From Lachnospiraceae bacterium (lineage in GTDB: Bacteria; Bacillota; Clostridia; Lachnospirales; Lachnospiraceae), in NCBI GenBank assembly GCA_024403455.1, contig JAKSRR010000012.1, positions 21,997-85,996 of the forward strand: a DNA stretch of 64,000 bases, in the 5' to 3' direction. Under the pieces are notes generated by a model. It saw only the letters and a program-made list of their open reading frames with translations. It was not told the origin of the DNA and did no database searches. Both the position numbers and the translations under genes were made by a program. This document shows, piece after piece, positions 52,405 to 60,846 of the stretch; position 1 is the stretch's first letter; each line of letters begins with the position of its first letter.

Positions 52405-52615
52405 AGCAGACGTTATCGAAATCGAAGGAACTGTAACCGAAAAGTTACCTAACACCATGTTTAGAGTACAGCTTGAGAATGGTCACGAAGTATTAGCACA
52501 TATCAGCGGTAAGCTTCGCCAGAACTTCATCAAGATTCTCCCTGGTGATAAGGTGACCATGGAACTTTCCCCTTACGATTTATCCAAGGGAAGAATCATC
52601 TGGAGAGATAAGTAA
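52397..52615 (+). CDS. infA: Translation initiation factor IF-1
   Basis: 72 residues, the canonical length. It blocks the 30S A site during initiation. [20 protein letters not shown] and [20 protein letters not shown] are near-invariant. ATG at 52397 is chosen over upstream in-frame starts by length and by the AGGAGGG site 7 bases before it. It overlaps the KOW gene by 8 bases. Confidence 0.97.
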   Translation: MSKADVIEIEGTVTEKLPNTMFRVQLENGHEVLAHISGKLRQNFIKILPGDKVTMELSPYDLSKGRIIWRDK

Positions 52616-52685
52616 GTCCCTGGTAAACCCCTATGTTTACATAACTTCCGGGGAAAAAACTAATATGAATTTGCAGGAAAATTTC

Positions 52686-52714
52686 TTGCATTTACATAGT
52701 GCACATGCTACAAT
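52686..52714 (+). promoter_or_regulatory. Internal promoter before rpmJ (alpha operon)
   Basis: TTGCAT (52686-52691), a 17-base spacer and TACAAT (52709-52714) with TGC before the -10 make an extended housekeeping promoter. It lies 35 bases before rpmJ, so rpmJ-rpsM-rpsK-rpsD-rpoA-rplQ can be transcribed separately from the spc genes. Confidence 0.7.
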
Positions 52715-52748
52715 ATGAAACGGACTTTTTTGAAAGGAGGGTTTAACG

Positions 52749-52862
52749 ATGAAAGTAAGATCATCTGTAAAACCAATTTGCGAGAAGTGCAAAGTCATTA
52801 AGCGCAAGGGTAGAATCATGATTATCTGTGAGAATCCCAAGCACAAGCAGAGACAGGGCTAA
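52749..52862 (+). CDS. rpmJ: 50S ribosomal protein L36
   Basis: 37 residues, too short for most ORF lists. [20 protein letters not shown] then [11 protein letters not shown] gives the C-x2-C-x12-C-x4-H zinc pattern of the C+ form. AAAGGAGGG lies 7 bases before the ATG. L36 is the smallest large-subunit protein and binds 23S rRNA near L6. The gene is followed by a long non-coding stretch before rpsM. Confidence 0.96.
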   Translation: MKVRSSVKPICEKCKVIKRKGRIMIICENPKHKQRQG

Positions 52863-53180
52863 TCCCTATTTGCAAACGAACGGCTGGAGTAGTAGTTTCC
52901 ATTAGGAATATTACTCATCATCGATAAATGTGAGGTGTGGATGGTGACACCGGGCATTTACGGTTGATACTGGCTCTTTATACTACGTATAGAGAGAAAG
53001 GCAAAGTGATAGTAAGGCATCGCCTGAACTCGCCGGAGCAAGTAGCTGTATGCTCCCAATCAATTAGTAACTGTTAACGTGCGAATGATGACAATCCGTC
53101 ATCGGCAGGCTTTTTGAAAACGACCATTAAATTATAGAAGAAAGCTGGCACACCACAAATGTAACAAAAGGAGAAAAGAA
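52863..53180 (+). promoter_or_regulatory. 318-base structured gap, candidate alpha-operon leader
   Basis: No coding frame. Five successive hairpins can be drawn. The first is AGTAGTA..TTCC/GGAA..TATTACT (52887-52916). The second is TAAATG/CATTTA enclosing GGTGT/ACACC (52925-52960). The third is a 10-bp stem CTCTTTATAC/GTATAGAGAG with a 3-base loop (52974-52996). The fourth is GGAGCA/TGCTCC (53035-53056), and the fifth is GATGAC/GTCATC (53087-53103) with TTTTT 7 bases further on. The last may be an attenuator. By analogy with E. coli, S4 (rpsD) is the natural effector, which is inference. Confidence 0.6.
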
Positions 53181-53552
53181 ATGGCTCGTATTTCAGGTGT
53201 TGATTTACCTAGAGACAAGCGCGTTGAGATTGGTCTTACCTATATTTATGGTATTGGCCGTCAGACTGCAACCAAAATCTTAGCAGAAGCAAAGGTTAAT
53301 CCCGATACCAGATGCCGTGACTTAACTGATGATGAAGTTAAGGTAATCAGCGAAGCAATCGAGAAGTTGAATGTAATGGTAGAAGGTGACCTTCGCCGTG
53401 AAATCGCATTAAACATCAAGAGACTTCAGGAAATCGGATGTAACCGTGGTATCCGTCATAGAAAGGGTCTTCCCGTTCGTGGTCAGAAGACTAAGACCAA
53501 TGCTCGTACCAGAAAGGGTCCCAAGAAGACTGTAGCAGGTAAGAAGAAGTAA
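53181..53552 (+). CDS. rpsM: 30S ribosomal protein S13
   Basis: 123 residues, typical. It forms intersubunit bridges from the 30S head. [30 protein letters not shown] and the basic tail [20 protein letters not shown] are conserved. AAAGGAG lies 9 bases upstream, directly after the structured gap. Confidence 0.97.
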   Translation: MARISGVDLPRDKRVEIGLTYIYGIGRQTATKILAEAKVNPDTRCRDLTDDEVKVISEAIEKLNVMVEGDLRREIALNIKRLQEIGCNRGIRHRKGLPVRGQKTKTNARTRKGPKKTVAGKKK

Positions 53553-53616
53553 TTCGTAGCTTAAACATTTGGAAGATTCCAAATATTAATATTCAGAAAG
53601 TAGGTTAGTTTTAATT

Positions 53617-54024
53617 ATGGCAGCAGCAACTAAGAAAGCAGCAACAAAGAAAGTTACTAAGAAGCGTGTCAAGAAAAACGTTGAACATGGTCAGGCACAT
53701 ATCCAGGCATCCTTTAACAATACTATCGTAACGATTACGGATGATGCTGGTAACGCACTTAGCTGGGCTAGTGCAGGTGGTCTTGGATTCCGCGGTTCAA
53801 AGAAATCTACTCCTTATGCAGCACAGATGGCAGCTGAAACCGCAACCAAGGCAGCAACCGTCCATGGCCTTAAGACAGTAGATGTATTTGTAAAAGGACC
53901 CGGATCAGGACGTGAAGCAGCTATTCGTGCGCTTCAGGCAAATGGCCTTTATGTAGCAACCATTACGGATGTTACACCTGTTCCTCACAATGGATGCCGT
54001 CCTCCTAAGAGACGTCGTGTCTAG
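53617..54024 (+). CDS. rpsK: 30S ribosomal protein S11
   Basis: 135 residues with a Lys/Ala-rich N-terminal extension (about 20 residues), slightly longer than average. It lies on the 30S platform next to the Shine-Dalgarno helix. [40 protein letters not shown] and [16 protein letters not shown] are conserved. The Shine-Dalgarno is poor (GTAGGTTAG), 64 bases after rpsM. Confidence 0.96.
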   Translation: MAAATKKAATKKVTKKRVKKNVEHGQAHIQASFNNTIVTITDDAGNALSWASAGGLGFRGSKKSTPYAAQMAAETATKAATVHGLKTVDVFVKGPGSGREAAIRALQANGLYVATITDVTPVPHNGCRPPKRRRV

Positions 54025-54048
54025 TTTGTGATGACAAATTAGTAATAG

Positions 54049-54076
54049 TCTGCCTGGGTTTTTCTACTCAGGCAGA
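54049..54076 (+). promoter_or_regulatory. Hairpin between rpsK and rpsD
   Basis: TCTGCCTG (54049-54056) and CAGGCAGA (54069-54076) pair perfectly, with a T-rich loop of 12 bases. The T tract is in the loop rather than after the stem, so it is not a standard terminator. It may be a processing or regulatory hairpin upstream of S4. Confidence 0.5.
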
Positions 54077-54161
54077 TGATTTATATGTGAAACTTATTGT
54101 TTAAAGAAAGTTGGAAGAAGATCGCAGGTCGATTGTAAACAACAAATGGAGGAAAATTAAA

Positions 54162-54836
54162 ATGGCAATTAATCGCGTACCTGTATTAAAGAGATGTAGA
54201 GTACTTGGTCTTGATCCTAGTGTTCTTGGTGTTGAGAAGTACACCCACACTAGCGAGTGGAAGAGAGAAGTTGATGGACAGAAGAAGAACATCAACAAGC
54301 GTCTTGACAGACACATGAACGAATCTATCCGTAACTTAAAGAACCCTAACAAGAAGGTTTCCGAGTACGGTATGCAGCTTCGTGAAAAGCAGAAGGCAAA
54401 GTTCATCTATGGTGTTCTTGAGAAGCCTTTCCGTAACTACTATGAGAACGCTGACCGTATGAAGGGTCAGACTGGTGAGAACCTTATCGTTCTTCTTGAG
54501 TCCAGATTGGATAGCGTAATCTTCCGTCTTGGTCTTGCTAGAACCCGTAAGGAATCCCGTCAGGTAGTTGGTCACAAGCATGTTCTTGTAAATGGCAAGA
54601 AGATCAACATTCCTTCTTATCAGGTAAAAGCTGGCGATGTAATCGAGCTTACCGAGAAGGCAAAGGGTATGCAGAGATATAAGGACGTAATCGAAGTAAC
54701 TGAGCACAGAATCGTTCCTGCTTGGCTTGATATGGATTACGAAGCAAAGAAGGGTACTGTAAAGGCACTTCCTACTAGAGAAGAGATTGAAGTACCTGTT
54801 AACGAGATGCTTATCGTCGAGTTATACTCCAAGTAA
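54162..54836 (+). CDS. rpsD: 30S ribosomal protein S4
   Basis: 224 residues from ATG 54162 (GGAGG 9 bases upstream; the longer upstream frame is discarded). S4 initiates 16S 5-prime domain assembly and is a known autoregulator of alpha operons. It is the zinc-free form: the N-terminus AINRVPVLKRCRVLGLDP has only one Cys. Residues about 26-55 (YTHTSEWKREVDGQKKNINK...) are longer than I expect for clostridial S4 by roughly 20 residues. The S4 RNA-binding domain is at about 115-175 (LESRLDSVIFRLGLARTRKE). Confidence 0.95.
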   Translation: MAINRVPVLKRCRVLGLDPSVLGVEKYTHTSEWKREVDGQKKNINKRLDRHMNESIRNLKNPNKKVSEYGMQLREKQKAKFIYGVLEKPFRNYYENADRMKGQTGENLIVLLESRLDSVIFRLGLARTRKESRQVVGHKHVLVNGKKINIPSYQVKAGDVIELTEKAKGMQRYKDVIEVTEHRIVPAWLDMDYEAKKGTVKALPTREEIEVPVNEMLIVELYSK

Positions 54837-54895
54837 ATCCCAGCCCCGAAACATCAAACGTTTGGCCTTTATTTACCTAAAAAGGAGGGTGTTCC

Positions 54896-55846
54896 ATGTT
54901 AGCATTAGATAATTGTCCTAATGTTAAAGTAGCTGAGATTTCTGCGGATAAGAAGTACGGCCGTTTTGTCATTTCACCATTATCTCATGGATATGGCATT
55001 ACACTCGGCAATGCACTTCGCCGTATTATGTTAGCATCTACACCAGGTGCTGCAGTAAGCCAGATTAAGATTGATGGTGTGCTTCACGAGTTCACCACCA
55101 TTCCTGGTGTAAAAGAAGATGTTACTGAAATTATTTTAAATATCAAGAAACTTGCAATCTGTGACAACAGTGGCAATACCGATCCTAAGAAGGCACATAT
55201 TGCCTTCGAAGGAAATGGTGAGGTAACTGCAAAGGATATTCGTTTTGAAGATCCCGATGTAGTCATTATCAATAAGGATCAGACCATTGCAACCTTAAGT
55301 GGTGGTAAGGAGTCCCGCCTCGATATGAGCCTTGTTGTAACCAGTGGTCGTGGTTATGTATCTTCTGACAAGAACAAGAAGAATGACTGCCCTATTGGAA
55401 GCATTGCAGTAGATTCTCTTTACACTCCTGTAACCAGAGTAAACATGACGGTTGAGGAGAAGGATGACAGCACAGACGAGCTTACCTTGGATGTATACAC
55501 CAATGGAGCGCTTGCTCCTGATGTAGCTGTAGCACTTGCAGCAAAGGTATTATCTGAGCACTTACTTCTGTTTGTAAATCTTTCTGAGACAGCAAACAAA
55601 GCAAAGGAAGCAGCACAGTTAAGTGAAAAGGCAAGTGAAGTATCTGCCAATGTCAGAATTGAAGAGTTAGACTTAAGTCAGCGTCCCTACAACGCATTAA
55701 AGCGTACTGGTATCGACATGGTATCTCAGCTTACTGAGATGACTGCAGCTGACGTTAAGAAGATTCGTAACCTTGGTGCATCCAGTTACGATGAAATTGT
55801 GGCAAAATTAGTGGAGCATGGCTTCAGCTTAAAGTCTGAAGTTTAA
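54896..55846 (+). CDS. rpoA: DNA-directed RNA polymerase alpha subunit (copy 1)
   Basis: 316 residues, the normal length. The N-terminal domain (1-230) has KYGRFVISPLSHGYGITLGN and ALRRIMLASTPGAAVSQIKI, including the Arg pair that contacts beta. HEFTTIPGVKEDVTEIILN is canonical. The C-terminal domain (about 250-316) has LDLSQRPYNALKRTGI, keeping the equivalents of E. coli R265 and N268. The NLGASSYDEI loop lacks the K298 equivalent. AAGGAGGG precedes the start. A second, divergent alpha gene follows after 23 bases. Confidence 0.96.
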   Translation: MLALDNCPNVKVAEISADKKYGRFVISPLSHGYGITLGNALRRIMLASTPGAAVSQIKIDGVLHEFTTIPGVKEDVTEIILNIKKLAICDNSGNTDPKKAHIAFEGNGEVTAKDIRFEDPDVVIINKDQTIATLSGGKESRLDMSLVVTSGRGYVSSDKNKKNDCPIGSIAVDSLYTPVTRVNMTVEEKDDSTDELTLDVYTNGALAPDVAVALAAKVLSEHLLLFVNLSETANKAKEAAQLSEKASEVSANVRIEELDLSQRPYNALKRTGIDMVSQLTEMTAADVKKIRNLGASSYDEIVAKLVEHGFSLKSEV

Positions 55847-55869
55847 TAATTCGGAAAGGGTGTTATACG

Positions 55870-56826
55870 ATGATCACATTTGAGTTTAATAGTCCTAACA
55901 TTGAGATCGCAGAGCTTTCCGAAGATAAGAAATATGGACGCTTCGTGATTGAGCCTTTAGAGAGAGGTTATGGTATTACCGTTGGTAAGGCATTAAAGCG
56001 TGTTATGCAGGCTTCCTTACCTGGAACTGCTATCAGCAGTGTCGTTATTGATGGTGCAGAGAACGGAAAAGAGACCGTAGCCGGTGTAAAGGAAGAACTC
56101 TCTGAGATTTTAGTAAATCTTAAGAGTGTAGCAATTGTTGATAATACAGAGGATGATGGTCCTAAAACCGCAAAGATTAACTTTGACGGTAATGGTGAAG
56201 TAAAGGCTTCTGACATCGAACTTCCTGAGGGAGTAGAGATTACCAACCCTGACCTTACCATCGCAACCATGGCAAAGAGCGGTAAGTTTACTGCTACGCT
56301 GCACATTACCAAGGGTATTGGTTATGTACCTTCTGAAACAGTTGCAAAGAGCGTAAAGGGCAGTGAGATTGCATTAGATGCAGTTTATACTCCTGTAGAG
56401 CGTGTTATTGACAAGGTTGAAGACACTCGTGTCGGTCAGGTAACCGATTATGATAAGCTTACTTTAGAAGTTTATACAGATGGTACCTCCGGTGCAGATG
56501 TAGCTGTCAGTGAAGCTGCAAAGCTTTTAAACAGCCAGCTTGGTGTGTTTGTAGCACTTTCTGAAGTTGCAGAAACTGCTGCAGTTATGAACAACAGCAC
56601 CGACAGCCCTGTTGAAAAAGAATTAGATACTACCATTGAGGATCTTGAACTTTCCGTTCGTTCTAGAAACTGTCTCATGAGAGTCGGCATCAATACCATC
56701 GCTGACCTTTGCAAGAAGACCATGAAGGAACTTGGCGATATCAAGAACTTTGGTGGAAAGTGCTTAGACGAAGTTGTTGAGAAACTTCGCGAAAGAGGAT
56801 TAGAGCTTCGTTCTTCAGAAGACTAA
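55870..56826 (+). CDS. Second, divergent RNA polymerase alpha subunit
   Basis: 318 residues, a full-length paralogue of the preceding rpoA with both domains. The N-terminal domain keeps KKYGRFVIEPLERGYGIT, but reads GKALKRVMQASLPG where copy 1 has GNALRRIMLASTPG. It also loses the HEFTT tract (AENGKETVAGVKEELSEI instead), both near assembly and beta-contact surfaces. The C-terminal domain (LELSVRSRNCLMRVGI, NFGGKCLDEV) is closer to canonical than copy 1, keeping R265, N268, C269 and K298 equivalents. GGAAAGGG lies about 8 bases before the ATG. The frame is intact, so it is under selection and probably yields mixed alpha dimers. Confidence 0.93.
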   Translation: MITFEFNSPNIEIAELSEDKKYGRFVIEPLERGYGITVGKALKRVMQASLPGTAISSVVIDGAENGKETVAGVKEELSEILVNLKSVAIVDNTEDDGPKTAKINFDGNGEVKASDIELPEGVEITNPDLTIATMAKSGKFTATLHITKGIGYVPSETVAKSVKGSEIALDAVYTPVERVIDKVEDTRVGQVTDYDKLTLEVYTDGTSGADVAVSEAAKLLNSQLGVFVALSEVAETAAVMNNSTDSPVEKELDTTIEDLELSVRSRNCLMRVGINTIADLCKKTMKELGDIKNFGGKCLDEVVEKLRERGLELRSSED

Positions 56827-57028
56827 TTCATAATACCAGTAGGCTAATCCGGTAAGACCAAAGAGCGCGGATAGGTCATAGAGAGGCGTGGAGCCAGTCG
56901 CAAAGGCAGTAAGTCCAAAGAGCATGCATTTGTGATCCACATGAACAAAGAGGTGTAAATACATTGCAAGGGCCCATGATGAGGTCCGCGGGATGAGGAC
57001 TCCTCGAAAACTAAAGGAGAACTAAAAA

Positions 57029-57565
57029 ATGGCAAAGTACAGAAAACTCAGCAAAACTGCTGACCAGAGAAAAGCATTACTCAGAAACCAGATTACCATG
57101 CTTGTAAACAGCGGACGTATCATCACTACCCAGGCTAGAGCTAAGGAAGTTCAGAAGCAGATCGAGTCCTTAATCGCTCTTGCTGTAAAGGAAAAGGATA
57201 ACTACGAAACCGTTAAGGTTATGACCAAAGTTGCCCGCAAGGACAAGGATGGCAAGCGTGTTAAGGAAGAAGCTAATGGCAAGAAGGTTACCGTTTTCGA
57301 CGAAGTTGAAAAGGAAATCAAGAAGGATAAGCCTTCCAGACTTGCAGCTAGACGTAAGATGATGGCAACTCTTTACACTGTAACTGAAGTTCCTGAAACC
57401 AAGGCTGGCAAGAAGAAGGGTACCAAGAAGGTTGACCTTGCTAATAAGCTCTTCGATGAAATTGCACCTAAGTATGCAGATCGTAACGGTGGTTACACCA
57501 GAATCATTAAGATCGGACCTCGTAAGGGTGATGCAGCTGAGATGGTAGTAATCGAGCTTGTATAA
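57029..57565 (+). CDS. rplQ: 50S ribosomal protein L17
   Basis: 178 residues, well above the 115-130 of most bacteria. [20 protein letters not shown] and [20 protein letters not shown] frame the family. A charged insertion at about 65-130 ([20 protein letters not shown], then [13 protein letters not shown]) accounts for the extra length. L17 lies at the tunnel exit side. It follows copy 2 of rpoA after 202 non-coding bases in which I see no strong structure. AAAGGAG is 11 bases upstream. A terminator closes the cluster. Confidence 0.94.
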   Translation: MAKYRKLSKTADQRKALLRNQITMLVNSGRIITTQARAKEVQKQIESLIALAVKEKDNYETVKVMTKVARKDKDGKRVKEEANGKKVTVFDEVEKEIKKDKPSRLAARRKMMATLYTVTEVPETKAGKKKGTKKVDLANKLFDEIAPKYADRNGGYTRIIKIGPRKGDAAEMVVIELV

Positions 57566-57584
57566 GAGTTAGTACTACGAGAAG

Positions 57585-57614
57585 CGCCGACAAGAGTCGG
57601 CGTTTCTTTTTTTT
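57585..57614 (+). terminator. Rho-independent terminator of the alpha operon
   Basis: CGCCGAC (57585-57591), AAGA loop, GTCGGCG (57596-57602) and a long T-rich tail. Confidence 0.92.
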
Positions 57615-57632
57615 AGAAAGCCAAGAGAAGAT

Positions 57633-58511
57633 ATGGGAATCATAAAGACCATAAAATTAACATTTGATTATATCAGACGCAACGAAGAGGGAGATGTAGA
57701 AGGCATTACCACGGCGGTTGATGACTTAACACTGGACATTCAGCCCGGTGATTTTGTTGCGATTTTGGGTCATAATGGTTCCGGGAAGTCGACGCTGGCA
57801 AAACATTTTAATAGTATCTTGCATCCTACGGAAGGAACCGTTCTGGTGGACGGGAAGGATACCATGGATGAGGATAAAGTATGGGAAATCAGACAGACTG
57901 CAGGAATGGTGTTTCAGAATCCAGACAACCAGATTATTGGACAGATTGTTGAAGAGGATGTTGGATTTGGCCCAGAGAATATGGGAGTCCCCACCAAGGA
58001 GATATGGGAGAGAGTAGAAAATAGCTTAAAACAGGTAGGCATGTATGACTATCGAAAGGCCTCCCCCAACAAACTTTCTGGCGGACAAAAGCAGAGAGTG
58101 TCCATTGCCGGTGTTTTGGCAATGCAGCCCAAATGTATTATTTTAGATGAGCCAACGGCGATGCTAGACCCCCAGGGGCGGGCAGAAGTAATACGGGCAG
58201 TGACACAGCTGAACCAAAAAGAGAAAATAACTGTGATATTAATCACCCATTACATGGATGAGGTAGTAGGCGCAGATCATGTATATGTTATGGATAAGGG
58301 AAAAATAGCCTTTTCCGGAACACCCCGGGAAGTATTTTCTAGGGTGGAAGAACTAAAAAGTCTTCGGTTGTCGGTTCCGCCGGTGACAGAACTTGCGTAC
58401 GAATTAAAGAAAGCAGGTATTCCTCTGCCGGATGGTGTTCTTACCAGAGAAGAACTGGTGGAAGAAGTAAGCAAATTAAAGAAGGAAGGATTTCGCAGAA
58501 TTGTCCGTTAA
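57633..58511 (+). CDS. ecfA1: Energy-coupling factor transporter ATPase EcfA1
   Basis: 292 residues. One of two ATPases of the ECF module that powers vitamin and metal uptake through interchangeable S components. Walker [14 protein letters not shown] (about 46-58), signature [16 protein letters not shown] (about 148) and Walker [14 protein letters not shown] (about 168) are intact. The Q-loop FQNPDNQI is typical of EcfA1. It lies just after the ribosomal cluster, as in many Firmicutes. Its 3-prime end overlaps ecfA2 by 11 bases. Confidence 0.94.
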   Translation: MGIIKTIKLTFDYIRRNEEGDVEGITTAVDDLTLDIQPGDFVAILGHNGSGKSTLAKHFNSILHPTEGTVLVDGKDTMDEDKVWEIRQTAGMVFQNPDNQIIGQIVEEDVGFGPENMGVPTKEIWERVENSLKQVGMYDYRKASPNKLSGGQKQRVSIAGVLAMQPKCIILDEPTAMLDPQGRAEVIRAVTQLNQKEKITVILITHYMDEVVGADHVYVMDKGKIAFSGTPREVFSRVEELKSLRLSVPPVTELAYELKKAGIPLPDGVLTREELVEEVSKLKKEGFRRIVR

Positions 58512-59382
58512 AGACTGTATCCTCATTGCGGATCATTTGACATATGTATATGGTAGCGGTACGGAGCGCGTAGTGAAGGCAGTAGATGATGTAAGCTTCA
58601 TGATTCATCCCGGAGAGATGATAGGCCTTATTGGTCATACCGGCTCCGGAAAGTCTACGCTGATTCAGCATTTGAATGGTTTACTGGCACCCAGCGAAGG
58701 CAGTGTTTATTATCATGGAAAAGATATCCATGATAACGGATTTGACCGAAAGACATTCCGGAGCAAGGTGGGATTGGTATTTCAGTATCCGGAGCATCAG
58801 CTCTTTGAGGAGACGGTGCATAAGGATGTGATGTTCGGACCAAAGAATATGGGGCTTTCAGCCAAGGAAGCCGACTTAAGAGCTTACGAGGCATTAAAAA
58901 TGGTGGGATTAGAAGATGAATATTTCTACCAGTCCCCCTTTGATTTGTCCGGTGGACAGAAACGTAAGGTGGCCATCGCCGGGGTTTTAGCAATGCGTCC
59001 AGAAGTACTGATTTTAGATGAGCCCACAGCAGGACTGGATCCCAAGGGCAGAGATGAAATCCTGGGATTAGTAAAGAGTTTTAAGGAAAAGCAGAATATG
59101 AGTATCATTCTGGTTTCCCACAGTATGGAAGATGTGGCAGAGTATGTGGACCGAATCATGGTGATGGATAATGGAAAACTGGTGTATGATGACGTGCCAG
59201 AGAAGGTCTTTGCGCAGTATAAGCATTTGGAAGAGATGGGGCTGAGAGCGCCGGAAATGACCTATATTACCGACGAACTTCGTAAGCAGGTATTTCCATC
59301 CCTTCCAGTAGTAACTACACTCCAGGAAGCGAAGGAAGCAATTTTGGGGACGTTCCTTTTGGACAGCGGAGTGTCCCTTTGA
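58501..59382 (+). CDS. ecfA2: Energy-coupling factor transporter ATPase EcfA2, with repeat-derived tail
   Basis: 293 residues from a TTG at 58501, overlapping ecfA1 by 11 bases, with AAGGAAGG 10 bases upstream. Walker [14 protein letters not shown] (about 42-54), Q-loop [13 protein letters not shown], signature [16 protein letters not shown] (about 143) and Walker [14 protein letters not shown] are intact. It pairs with EcfA1 and docks EcfT coupling helices. The last residues [11 protein letters not shown] are encoded by a half copy of the 80-bp palindromic repeat, matching the tail of the unrelated membrane protein at 30.6 kb. The core fold is unaffected. Confidence 0.93.
   Translation: MSVKDCILIADHLTYVYGSGTERVVKAVDDVSFMIHPGEMIGLIGHTGSGKSTLIQHLNGLLAPSEGSVYYHGKDIHDNGFDRKTFRSKVGLVFQYPEHQLFEETVHKDVMFGPKNMGLSAKEADLRAYEALKMVGLEDEYFYQSPFDLSGGQKRKVAIAGVLAMRPEVLILDEPTAGLDPKGRDEILGLVKSFKEKQNMSIILVSHSMEDVAEYVDRIMVMDNGKLVYDDVPEKVFAQYKHLEEMGLRAPEMTYITDELRKQVFPSLPVVTTLQEAKEAILGTFLLDSGVSL
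59346..59382 (+). repeat. 80-bp palindromic repeat, copy G (left half, inside ecfA2)
   Basis: GGGGACGTTCCTTTTGGACA continuing through GGAGTGTCCCTTTGA matches the left arm and centre of the family with few changes. It supplies the last 11 codons and stop of ecfA2. The right arm is absent. Confidence 0.85.
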
Positions 59383-59398
59383 AACAGAAACATAGAAT

Positions 59399-60220
59399 AT
59401 GCTACGTGACATTACATTAGGACAATATTATCAGACGGAGTCTATTCTCCACAGATTAGATCCCAGAACGAAAATTCTGGCGAGCTTTTTTTACATGCTC
59501 AGTCTGTTTCTGTTTACCAATGTTTATGTCTATGTATTAGCTCTGGCGATGCTACTACTAATGATTGAGCTTAGCCATGTTCCTTTTAAATTTATTATTC
59601 GCGGCATGAAGGCGATTGTAGTGCTACTCATCATTACAGCGGTGTTTAATTTATTTCTGACGAAGGGAACAACTTTTGTATCTTTCTGGAAATTTACAAT
59701 TACGGAAGAAGGTCTTAGAAATGCAGGGTTCATGTCCCTCAGACTTATTTTTCTGATTCTGGGATCCTCCATTATGACACTGACTACATCCCCGAACCAG
59801 CTCACCGATGGACTAGAGCGAGTTTTTGGTTTCCTGAAAATATTTAAGGTGCCAGTACATGAACTTGCAATGATGATGTCCATTGCCCTTCGTTTTATCC
59901 CTATTCTAGTGGATGAAACCGATAAAATAATGAAGGCACAGTTAGCTAGATGTGCCGATTTTGAAAGTAAAAATATCTTTAAGAAAGCAAAAAGCTTTAT
60001 TCCTGTGCTGGTTCCGCTCTTTGTTTCAGCGTTCCGCAGAGCAGGGGATTTGGCTATGGCCATGGAAGCAAGATGTTACCAAGGTGGACAAGGTCGCACA
60101 AAAATGAAACCATTAAAGTATAAAGGACGCGATATTCTGACCTATCTGGTATTCGTGTTGTACCTTGCAGGTATTTTTGTATGTGGTATTTTATTACCGA
60201 AGCTTCTGCCTATTTATTAG
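59399..60220 (+). CDS. ecfT: Energy-coupling factor transporter transmembrane protein EcfT
   Basis: 273 residues. Scaffold of the ECF transporter linking S components to the EcfA1/A2 ATPases. About six membrane segments lie at residues 25-130 and 225-265. The coupling helices carry ARCADFESKN and AMEARCYQGGQGRTKMKP, the Ala-Arg-Gly-type motifs of the family. The 16 bases before its ATG contain no purine-rich ribosome binding site. The gap is the edge of the repeat insertion in ecfA2, so its original leader may have been lost. truA, often next in this operon, is absent here. Confidence 0.92.
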   Translation: MLRDITLGQYYQTESILHRLDPRTKILASFFYMLSLFLFTNVYVYVLALAMLLLMIELSHVPFKFIIRGMKAIVVLLIITAVFNLFLTKGTTFVSFWKFTITEEGLRNAGFMSLRLIFLILGSSIMTLTTSPNQLTDGLERVFGFLKIFKVPVHELAMMMSIALRFIPILVDETDKIMKAQLARCADFESKNIFKKAKSFIPVLVPLFVSAFRRAGDLAMAMEARCYQGGQGRTKMKPLKYKGRDILTYLVFVLYLAGIFVCGILLPKLLPIY

Positions 60221-60246
60221 CGATACGATATTAAAAATGGTTTTTC

Positions 60247-60275
60247 TTGAAGAAAGCAAAATGCTATACTATATA
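60247..60275 (+). promoter_or_regulatory. Possible promoter of the small membrane protein gene
   Basis: TTGAAG (60247-60252), 17 bases, TATATA (60270-60275). The resulting leader would hold two hairpins, GATCT/AGATC at about 60297-60310 and TTGGGGC/GCCCCAA (60313-60319, 60323-60329). Confidence 0.4.
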
Positions 60276-60364
60276 GAGTGATGCAAAAAGTGACACGATC
60301 TTAAGAGATCATTTGGGGCGTGGCCCCAAGGCTACGAGTTATCGAAGTAAAGGAGAACCAGAGT

Positions 60365-60757
60365 ATGGGAGCAATTATTGGTGGAGCAGTTGCAGGTATT
60401 TTCATTGCAGTCATTATCGTATTGGCAAAGAAAACAAATGCAAGACAGGCAGAGTATCTGAAGATGTTATCGCAGGAACAGCTTGATATGTTACAGGGTG
60501 CAGGATTTACGCCCGTGGATGGTAAGACTAATCTTGCTATGACAAAAGCCATTTTAACGGAGACCAGGGATAAGGGTGCGAAGGTATTTTTAGGATTCAT
60601 TTGGTATAATGCGTCCACCCAGAGACACGAAATTGGTGAATTTGATATGGCAAAGGAAAAGGCAGAGACAAAGGTTTTGCAGCCTGCCAGCACCGTACTA
60701 GACATCGTGTTGACTTTGGAAAATGGTATGATTAGCGGATTAAAGGACGTACTGTAA
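60365..60757 (+). CDS. Small single-pass membrane protein, function unknown
   Basis: 130 residues from ATG 60365, with AAAGGAG 10 bases upstream; a longer frame upstream covers the leader hairpins and is rejected. One membrane helix (about 3-23) is followed by a cytoplasmic domain of about 105 residues with SQEQLDMLQGAGFTPVDGKT, KVFLGFIWYNASTQRHEIG and STVLDIVLTLENGM. No family is recognised. It is monocistronic between ecfT and the aconitase-family gene. Confidence 0.65.
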   Translation: MGAIIGGAVAGIFIAVIIVLAKKTNARQAEYLKMLSQEQLDMLQGAGFTPVDGKTNLAMTKAILTETRDKGAKVFLGFIWYNASTQRHEIGEFDMAKEKAETKVLQPASTVLDIVLTLENGMISGLKDVL

Positions 60758-60786
60758 ATTTTTAATAAACATGGAAATGACTAGCC

Positions 60787-60826
60787 TAGTGGACAGTATA
60801 GTTTTGCGGGGGGCTAGTGTAAATAT
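60787..60826 (+). promoter_or_regulatory. Stem before the aconitase-family gene
   Basis: ACTAGCC near 60789 pairs with GGCTAGT ending near 60821, enclosing about 20 bases, roughly 25 bases before the start codon. No promoter could be assigned. It could be a leader hairpin. Confidence 0.35.
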
Positions 60827-60846
60827 GATGAAAAGAGGATAGAAGC

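Noticed and set aside
57592-57632. tRNA or small RNA after rplQ
   Set aside because: The only structure is the terminator; the remaining bases are the ecfA1 leader.
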